Of a DNA stretch of 7,758 nucleotides, positions 1 to 4,539 are shown piece by piece. Made by a program: the position numbers and the translations under genes. The notes under the pieces are model-generated. The model did no database searches and was not told the origin of the DNA. It worked only from the letters and a program-made list of their open reading frames with translations. How positions within the stretch are numbered: the stretch's first letter is position 1; every line of letters begins with the position of its first letter. Origin of the DNA: Desulfovibrionaceae bacterium (GTDB lineage Bacteria > Pseudomonadota > Gammaproteobacteria > Burkholderiales > Burkholderiaceae_C); NCBI GenBank assembly GCA_009778355.1, contig WRJY01000224.1, positions 1-7,758 on the forward strand, given 5' to 3'.

Positions 1-282
1 CCGGGTGTCCAACCCGGCTGCGGTTTGCGCCTTGCATCCACTGCCTTTGCGGGGCAACGGGCGCCATGAAAATAGTGTGAACAGGCCCTGAAGCATCGTT
101 TGACGATACCAACAATCTTTTTTGCCGATGCTGGTGGCTTATTTTGCGGCTTTTGGCGGGCCATCGGCGGACAGTGGCGTCACTTCGTCACCAACGCCCT
201 CACGGGCCTGATCGCCATGCGCCTGCATACTGTTCCCTGCCGTTTCACCGGCCACCGCTTCGACGCCCGCCTTGACCCGGCA
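1..282. other. left-edge region with no convincing gene
   Basis: All three forward frames are open for a short distance from the left edge, with stops at 67-69, 78-80 and 89-91, so I cannot tell whether an upstream gene ends here. Bases 1-6 and 12-17 form a short inverted repeat (CCGGGT / ACCCGG, 5-base loop), but no T-run follows, so it is at best a weak terminator remnant. A 5-bp repeat (ATCGT / ACGAT, 95-107) is followed, nine bases on, by six T at 117-122. The stem is too weak to call. From 100 a TTG-initiated frame runs into the first gene, but its first 60 or so residues show no family features, so I treat this stretch as upstream sequence. I see no clear sigma-70 promoter. Confidence 0.4.
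77..89 (+). repeat. 13-base direct repeat, copy 1
   Basis: GTGAACAGGCCCT occurs here and identically at 4496-4508, both on the + strand and both in sequence upstream of a gene. Read from the GTG it gives Val-Asn-Arg-Pro followed by a stop (TGA here, TAG in the other copy), so the one position that differs within the stop region still keeps a stop codon. No strong Shine-Dalgarno precedes this copy. Length alone is not statistically striking in a window of this size; position and the preserved stop make it worth noting. Function is unknown. Confidence 0.35.
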
Positions 283-1035
283 ATGCCCACGCGCCGCGCC
301 GAAGCCGCGCTGGCCGCAGCCGTCCTGCTGCTGGCCTTGCTGGCCGCGCTGCTGCCCGCCACCGCGCTGCCCGCGGGCTATCACGACTTTGCCGACCAGC
401 GCGCCTGGCTGGGCCTGCCGCACGCCATGGACGTGCTGACGAATTTGCCGTTCGCGGTCATGGGCGTCTGGGGCCTGGTTTGGCTGCGGCGCTTGCCGGC
501 GGGCGGCGTTGGCGCCGCGCCGCGCGCGCTGGCGGGCGTGTTCTTCGGCGGCTTGCTGCTGACCACGCTGTGTTCGTCCATCTACCACTGGACGCCCGGC
601 GATGCGGGCCTGTGCATCGACCGCCTGGGCATGAGCCTGGCGTTCGCCGGTCTGCTGGGACTGGCGGCGGCTGACCGCATCGGCGCGCGCGCCGGGCTGG
701 CGCTGGCGGCGCTGGTGACCATTGCCGCGCCCGCTTCCGCGCTGATCGCCTGGGCCGGCAACATGACGCCCTGGGCCGTGCTGCAAGGCGGCGGCCTGGC
801 GCTGCTGGCGGCGCTGGCGCTGCGCCAGCCGCGCGGCGGCGCGCTGGGCTTTTCGATCGGCGCGGTGATCGCGTTCTACGCGCTGGCCAAGGCGCTGGAG
901 CTGGCCGACCAGCCGGTTTTCGCGCTGACGCAGGGGTGGCTGTCGGGTCACAGCGCCAAGCACGTGGCGGCGGCGCTGGCGGCCTGGCCGGTGGTACGGG
1001 CGTTGACTGCACAATGCGCTGAAATGAAATTCTGA
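283..1035 (+). CDS. CREST-superfamily (alkaline ceramidase-like) integral membrane hydrolase
   Basis: Very hydrophobic protein of 250 residues with about seven predicted membrane helices; the first spans roughly residues 8-29. It carries the hallmark residues of the CREST superfamily (alkaline ceramidases, PAQR receptors, Per1). These are an N-terminal D-x3-N-x2-F segment (residues 50-57), S-x3-H (98-102, in SSIYH), an Asp in DRLGM (113), and a C-terminal H-x3-H (223-227, HSAKH). In the family these Ser, Asp and His residues build an intramembrane zinc site for amide or ester hydrolysis of lipids. The bacterial substrate is not known, and ceramide is only one possibility. The ATG at 283 is chosen because it sits just before the first helix and family proteins are of this length. 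An ATG at 217 and a TTG at 100 are in frame and would give longer forms; none has a good Shine-Dalgarno. The stop lies 21 bases before the next gene, suggesting one operon. Confidence 0.8.
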   Translation: MPTRRAEAALAAAVLLLALLAALLPATALPAGYHDFADQRAWLGLPHAMDVLTNLPFAVMGVWGLVWLRRLPAGGVGAAPRALAGVFFGGLLLTTLCSSIYHWTPGDAGLCIDRLGMSLAFAGLLGLAAADRIGARAGLALAALVTIAAPASALIAWAGNMTPWAVLQGGGLALLAALALRQPRGGALGFSIGAVIAFYALAKALELADQPVFALTQGWLSGHSAKHVAAALAAWPVVRALTAQCAEMKF

Positions 1036-1056
1036 CGGCGCTGCAAACACCGACCC

Positions 1057-3045
1057 ATGCCAACTTCCGACACGAGACATCCGTCCGGCGCTCAGGCCGC
1101 CGGCCAAGCCGCCGCACCGGGCGAGGCGCCCAACCAGTTCGCGCTGCTCGGCCAGCGCCGCTTCGCGCCTTTTTTCTGGACGCAGTTTGCCGGCGCGGCC
1201 AACGACAATCTGTTCAAGTTCGCCCTCACGGTGATGGTGACTTACCAGCTCAGACTGGGCTGGCTGCCGCCGGCGCTGGCGGGGCTGGCGATCGGGGCGC
1301 TGTTCATCCTGCCGTTTCTGCTGTTTTCGGCCACCAGCGGGCAACTGGCCGACCGCGTGGACAAGACCGCCATGATCCGGTGGGTCAAGAACCTGGAGAT
1401 CGCCATCATGGCGCTGGCGGCCTGGGGTTTTGTCGCCTCCCATGTGCCGGCGCTGCTGGCCTGCGTGTTTTTGATGGGGCTGCATTCCACGCTGTTCGGG
1501 CCGGTCAAGTACGCCTACCTGCCGCAGGTGCTGGGCGAGCGCGAGTTGACCGGCGGCAACGGCATGGTGGAAATGGGCACCTATGTCGCCATTTTGCTGG
1601 GCAGCATCGCTGGCGGTCTGCTGGTGGCGCTGCCGCGGGCCGGCCACGCCTGGGTGGCCGCGGCCTGCGTGGCGCTGGCCCTGGCCGGGCGCATGGCGGC
1701 GCAGTTCATCCCCGGCGCGCCGGCCACCGACCCGGGCCTGAAGATCAACTGGAACCCGGTCAGCGAGACTTGGCGCAATCTGCGGCTGGCGCACGGGCAG
1801 GTCGCGGTGTTCCGCTCCATCCTGGGCATTTCATGGATGTGGTTTTTCGGGGCCATCTTCCTGTCCAGCTTTCCAGCCTTCGCCAAGGAGGTGCTGCACG
1901 GCAACGAGCAGGTGGCCTCGCTGCTGCTGCTGGTGTTCTCGGTCGGCGTCGGCATCGGGTCGCTGCTGTGCGAAAAGCTGTCGCACCGCCACGTCGAGAT
2001 CGGCCTGGTGCCGCTGGGCGCCATCGGCATGAGCGTGTTCGCCATCGACCTGTACTTTGCCTCCCGCGCGCTGCCATCGCACGCCGGTTACGCGCTGGCC
2101 AGCTTTTTGGCGCAGCCCGCGCACTGGCGCGTGATGGCGGACCTGGCGCTGCTCAGCCTGTTCACCGGCCTGTACAGCGTGCCCATGTACGCGCTGATCC
2201 AACTGCGCAGCGCGCCCACGCACCGCGCGCGCATCATCGCCGCCAACAACATCCTGAACGCGCTGTTCATGATCGCCAGCGCCGTGCTGGCCGGCGCGCT
2301 GCTGAAAAGCGGCTTCTCGATTCCGCAAATACTCCTCATCACCGGCCTGGCCAACGCCGTGGTGGCGGTCTACATCTTTTTGCTGGTGCCCGAGTACCTG
2401 CTGCGCTTCATCGCCTGGGTGCTGTCGCGCCTGGTGTACCGCTACAAAATTACAGGCGATGAGCACATCCCCGCCAGCGGCGCGGCGGTGCTGGTGGCCA
2501 ACCACGTCAGCTTCGTCGATGCCGTGCTGCTGATGGCCGCCAGCCCGCGCCCGATCCGCTTCATCATGGATCACCGCATCTTCAAGGCGCCGGTGCTGGG
2601 CTGGGTCTTCAAGCTGGCCAAGTGCATCCCCATCGCCTCGCAAAAAGAAGACCCGGCCACCTATCAGCGCGCCTTCGACGAGGCCGTGCAGGTGCTGCGC
2701 GAGGGCGACTTGCTCGGCATCTTTCCCGAAGGCGGCATTACCCGCGATGGCCAGTTGCAGCCCTTCAAGGGCGGCGTCATGAAGATACTGGAGCAGGCGC
2801 AGGCCGGCGGCCTGAGCGTGCCCGTGGTGCCAATGGCGCTGACCAACCTGTGGGGTTCGTTTTTCAGCCGCATCGAGCAAGGCGGCGCCATGGCGCGGCC
2901 ATTTCGCCGCGGCATTTTCAACCGCGTCGGTCTGAACGTGGGCCAGGCGCTGCCCGCAGCGCAGGCCACGCCCGGAATATTGCAGGAGCGCGTGGCGGCG
3001 CTGCTGGCAGGCAGGCAAGGAGCAAGCAATGCCCCGCTGGCTTGA
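1057..3045 (+). CDS. LplT-like MFS lysophospholipid transporter fused to PlsC-type acyltransferase
   Basis: A 662-residue two-domain inner-membrane protein. Residues about 30-450 form a 12-helix major-facilitator domain resembling the lysophospholipid flippase LplT. It opens with an FFWTQFxGAxNDNLFK-type stretch (39-54) and has a motif-A-like loop SGQLADRVDK (94-103). Residues about 455-650 are a glycerolipid acyltransferase domain with the catalytic H-x4-D motif in NHVSFVD (His483, Asp488) and the substrate-binding FPEGG motif (556-560). In LplT/Aas systems, lysophospholipid is flipped inward and then re-acylated; here both steps could be joined in one chain. The acyl-ACP synthetase domain of Aas is absent, so the acyl donor must come from elsewhere. 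MFS-acyltransferase fusions of this size are familiar in Burkholderiales. The ATG at 1057 follows the previous gene by 21 bases with no strong Shine-Dalgarno, which fits translational coupling. Its end overlaps the next gene by 17 bases. Substrate specificity is inferred from family only. Confidence 0.9.
   Translation: MPTSDTRHPSGAQAAGQAAAPGEAPNQFALLGQRRFAPFFWTQFAGAANDNLFKFALTVMVTYQLRLGWLPPALAGLAIGALFILPFLLFSATSGQLADRVDKTAMIRWVKNLEIAIMALAAWGFVASHVPALLACVFLMGLHSTLFGPVKYAYLPQVLGERELTGGNGMVEMGTYVAILLGSIAGGLLVALPRAGHAWVAAACVALALAGRMAAQFIPGAPATDPGLKINWNPVSETWRNLRLAHGQVAVFRSILGISWMWFFGAIFLSSFPAFAKEVLHGNEQVASLLLLVFSVGVGIGSLLCEKLSHRHVEIGLVPLGAIGMSVFAIDLYFASRALPSHAGYALASFLAQPAHWRVMADLALLSLFTGLYSVPMYALIQLRSAPTHRARIIAANNILNALFMIASAVLAGALLKSGFSIPQILLITGLANAVVAVYIFLLVPEYLLRFIAWVLSRLVYRYKITGDEHIPASGAAVLVANHVSFVDAVLLMAASPRPIRFIMDHRIFKAPVLGWVFKLAKCIPIASQKEDPATYQRAFDEAVQVLREGDLLGIFPEGGITRDGQLQPFKGGVMKILEQAQAGGLSVPVVPMALTNLWGSFFSRIEQGGAMARPFRRGIFNRVGLNVGQALPAAQATPGILQERVAALLAGRQGASNAPLA
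3017..3022 (+). promoter_or_regulatory. ribosome-binding site for the methyltransferase gene
   Basis: AAGGAG lies six bases before the ATG at 3029 and inside the last codons of the upstream acyltransferase fusion. It fixes the start of the next gene and shows that the 17-base overlap between the two reading frames is genuine, pointing to coupled translation. Confidence 0.75.
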
Positions 3046-3505
3046 GCACCGCATACCGCCGCCCGTCATCGACCTTGCCTTTGCCACCCTGATGTGGTGG
3101 CTGGCCCGGGCGCTGCCGCAAGCGCGGCTGTGGCCGCGTGGCGGCGGGTGGCTGGTGTGGGTTGCAGCCATCGCGCTGGCCCTGGCGGGGGCGTTGATTG
3201 CGCTGGCGGGCGTGCGCGAATTCGCCCGCGCCCGCACCACCATCAACCCGCTGGCGCCCGAACGCGCCAGCCGCATGGTCAGCAGCGGCATTTTCAGCCG
3301 CACCCGCAACCCCATGTACCTGGGCATGTTGCTGGCCCTCGCCGGTTGGGCCGTGTGGCTGGGTAACGCGGCGGCATGGCTGGCACTGCCACTGTTCGTC
3401 GCCGTTCTCACCGTGCTGCAAATCAGGCCCGAAGAACGCGCCCTGCGCCAGCGTTTCGGCGCGCAGTTCGATCACTACGCCGCGCGCGTGCGGCGCTGGC
3501 TGTAA
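3029..3505 (+). CDS. small membrane methyltransferase, ICMT/PEMT (isoprenylcysteine methyltransferase-like) family
   Basis: 158-residue membrane protein with about four hydrophobic segments: roughly 13-30, 41-62, 95-111 and 113-131. The C-terminal half carries the family signature. A GIFSRTRNPMYLGM stretch (87-100) supplies the Arg-Asn-Pro-x-Tyr element. The paired acidic residues of RPEE (133-136) and the RFGAQFDHYAARVRRWL tail (142-158) match the S-adenosylmethionine-binding region of ICMT- and phospholipid-methyltransferase-type enzymes. Bacterial members are usually annotated only as isoprenylcysteine carboxyl methyltransferase family; most have no prenyl-protein substrate and the true acceptor is unknown. 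Length is normal for the short bacterial form. It overlaps the upstream lipid transporter-acyltransferase gene by 17 bases and has a good Shine-Dalgarno, so a lipid acceptor is a reasonable but unproven guess. It appears to be the last gene of the operon, since a palindrome follows 50 bases downstream. Confidence 0.85.
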   Translation: MPRWLEHRIPPPVIDLAFATLMWWLARALPQARLWPRGGGWLVWVAAIALALAGALIALAGVREFARARTTINPLAPERASRMVSSGIFSRTRNPMYLGMLLALAGWAVWLGNAAAWLALPLFVAVLTVLQIRPEERALRQRFGAQFDHYAARVRRWL

Positions 3506-3554
3506 TTGAATGGGGGGCTTTGTTGTAAACCCTTGCATATCAGTGTTGCAAAAC

Positions 3555-3588
3555 GTTGGGGTTCGCTACGGCTCGTTACCCCAACTTT
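3555..3588 (+). terminator. palindromic stem-loop, possible terminator or small dispersed repeat
   Basis: An exact 8-bp inverted repeat, GTTGGGGT (3555-3562) and ACCCCAAC (3578-3585), encloses a 15-base loop and is followed by TTT, with AAA shortly before the left arm. The position, 50 bases after the methyltransferase stop, suits a transcription terminator for the lipid operon, though the T-run is short. The arm and loop sequence (TTGGGGTTCGCTAC and so on) resembles short palindromic intergenic repeats that I recall as common in beta- and gammaproteobacteria, so it may be one of these instead. A smaller repeat (TTGCA / TGCAA) lies just upstream, at about 3534-3552. Confidence 0.45.
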
Positions 3589-3604
3589 CCGTGCTACCCA
3601 GTTC

Positions 3605-3610
3605 GGAGGA
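3605..3610 (+). promoter_or_regulatory. strong Shine-Dalgarno with no standard start codon behind it
   Basis: GGAGGA is the best ribosome-binding sequence in this part of the window. Six bases downstream, at 3617, is an in-frame ATA. The nearest in-frame ATG is at 3641, 30 bases away, and an ATT sits at 3629. Either the immunity-like gene starts on a rare ATA codon, or an ATG there has mutated, or this purine run is not used. See the CDS at 3641. Confidence 0.35.
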
Positions 3611-3640
3611 AAAACCATACCGCTCTATATTGATGACGGA

Positions 3641-4330
3641 ATGACACTGCGCGCCGAGTGGGGCGGGCGGGTTGACACGCTGGACATTCAGGTCGCCATG
3701 ATGTGGGAAGCGTGGCGGAGGCTGGCTGTCCACGGCGGGTTTCTGACCAAGCCATGGTACAGCGATGTGGAGCGGCAGGCTGATGCTCCGCCCCTGTTGA
3801 GCGTTGAAGCGCTGCGCGCCGATATGGTGCGAATGACCGCAGTTATGGGGCGAACGATGTATATGTTCACGCAGGATCGCTCGCCGAAGCGCCCCCGGTT
3901 GCCGAGGGCAACCATGGGGGCGATGCTATCGGCGCGGAGCGGTTTCGAAGGTTGGGTTGCCAATCAGGTGTTCGTCGATATGAGATTGCCGACCTCCGGC
4001 CTTCAGCCGGTGGACGATCCCCGGATGGCGCCTCGCCAGTCGTCCAATCCGAACTTGTACAGTATTGGTTTCCGGCTGGTGACGGACTTTGTGGACATCT
4101 GGCACCCTGATTTCGTTCGCCTCGGAGGCTTGGTGGATCCGCAAGGCCGCATCTCTCCGATGGGTTACGTTTCCTGGCTGTCCGACGATGTCATCGATTC
4201 GCGTCAATTGCCCGACGCCCCGATCAAACAGCGCTACGCCAACGGCACTCTTTTAGGCGTGCGTCTTGATGCAGATGACGAGGGCGGTCAGGCCGAGGCG
4301 CTGGCCGCGCCGTGCACCGAGCCGGGATAG
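3641..4330 (+). CDS. putative polymorphic-toxin immunity protein (Imm52-like)
   Basis: 229 residues from the ATG at 3641, soluble, with no signal peptide or membrane segment. Features that recall the Imm52 immunity family are the opening LRAEWGGRVDTLD (3-15), a KPWY segment (37-40), an N-x-N-L-x3-F-R-L-V stretch around 136-147, VDIWHPDFV (151-159, Trp-x-Pro-Asp type) and a late PMGYVSWL (173-180, like the GWLTYL of that family). Such proteins neutralise a cognate toxin delivered by contact-dependent or type VI systems. The assignment is by eye from memory of the family and is moderate at best. No toxin gene is present. The start is uncertain: TTG codons at 3506 and 3533 and the ATA at 3617 are also in frame, but the longer forms read through the upstream palindrome. 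Base composition is clearly lower in GC than the neighbours (hand counts of 31, 35 and 35 out of 60 on the lines at 3601, 3841 and 4021), suggesting transfer. Confidence 0.5.
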   Translation: MTLRAEWGGRVDTLDIQVAMMWEAWRRLAVHGGFLTKPWYSDVERQADAPPLLSVEALRADMVRMTAVMGRTMYMFTQDRSPKRPRLPRATMGAMLSARSGFEGWVANQVFVDMRLPTSGLQPVDDPRMAPRQSSNPNLYSIGFRLVTDFVDIWHPDFVRLGGLVDPQGRISPMGYVSWLSDDVIDSRQLPDAPIKQRYANGTLLGVRLDADDEGGQAEALAAPCTEPG

Positions 4331-4539
4331 CGCCGAGAATTCCCTTCGTCCAAAGACAACCCAACCCTACCCCATGAGCCGCCGATTGTCTGATCGTTCG
4401 GAGCAAGAGCGAGCATGATTGGTGTGCGCGAAACAAACCCCAGCAATACCGGCCCATTTTGCCATTCGAGTCAGCGCGGCAGGTCGGGGAGAGGCGTGAA
4501 CAGGCCCTAGACCGCATTGCGCCTAAACTTCCGCCCGAT
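4331..4539. other. intergenic region upstream of the sensor kinase
   Basis: About 209 bases without a recognisable gene. It contains a 31-codon frame from ATG 4415 to TAG 4508-4510, with GGAG at 4400-4403, whose last codons are the V-N-R-P-stop of the 13-base repeat. I recognise no family in it and do not call it a gene. A purine-rich GGGGAGAGG (4486-4494) precedes the repeat. A TAAACT (4524-4529) could act as a -10 box, but it is only 10 bases before the kinase ATG and has no convincing -35 partner. No T-run terminator is visible for the immunity-like gene. Confidence 0.4.
4496..4508 (+). repeat. 13-base direct repeat, copy 2
   Basis: Identical to bases 77-89. It sits 31 bases before the kinase ATG, directly behind a Shine-Dalgarno-like GGGGAG (4486-4491, spacer four bases). 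From its GTG it reads Val-Asn-Arg-Pro-stop (TAG), so this copy could be translated as a minimal leader. If the kinase instead began at the in-frame TTG at 4459, the repeat would lie inside its coding sequence, in a different frame. Confidence 0.35.

Noticed and set aside
1..17. Inverted repeat CCGGGT/ACCCGG as a terminator
   Set aside because: There is no T-run behind it and the upstream gene is outside the window.
95..122. Possible rho-independent terminator (ATCGT/ACGAT then six T)
   Set aside because: The stem has only five pairs with a three-base loop and the T-run begins nine bases after it, so it would not be expected to terminate.
100..282. N-terminal extension of the CREST gene from a TTG at 100
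   Set aside because: No Shine-Dalgarno, no family similarity in the added 61 residues, and the first membrane helix begins right after the ATG at 283. The ATG at 217 remains possible.
1380..2462. 360-codon plus-strand frame inside the transporter-acyltransferase gene
   Set aside because: Ala/Arg/Gly-rich alternate frame without family features, fully inside a gene whose motifs are intact.
139..3411. Long minus-strand open frames (139-1794 and 1831-3411) opposite the lipid genes
   Set aside because: Composition is the same Gln/Arg/His-rich antisense type, with no recognisable motif, and they lie wholly over genes with clear family signatures.
4459..4539. TTG start adding 27 residues to the kinase
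   Set aside because: The added segment is not typical of the family and crosses the 13-base repeat; the ATG at 4540 lies closer to the first membrane helix. Not excluded, since the ATG lacks a good ribosome-binding site.
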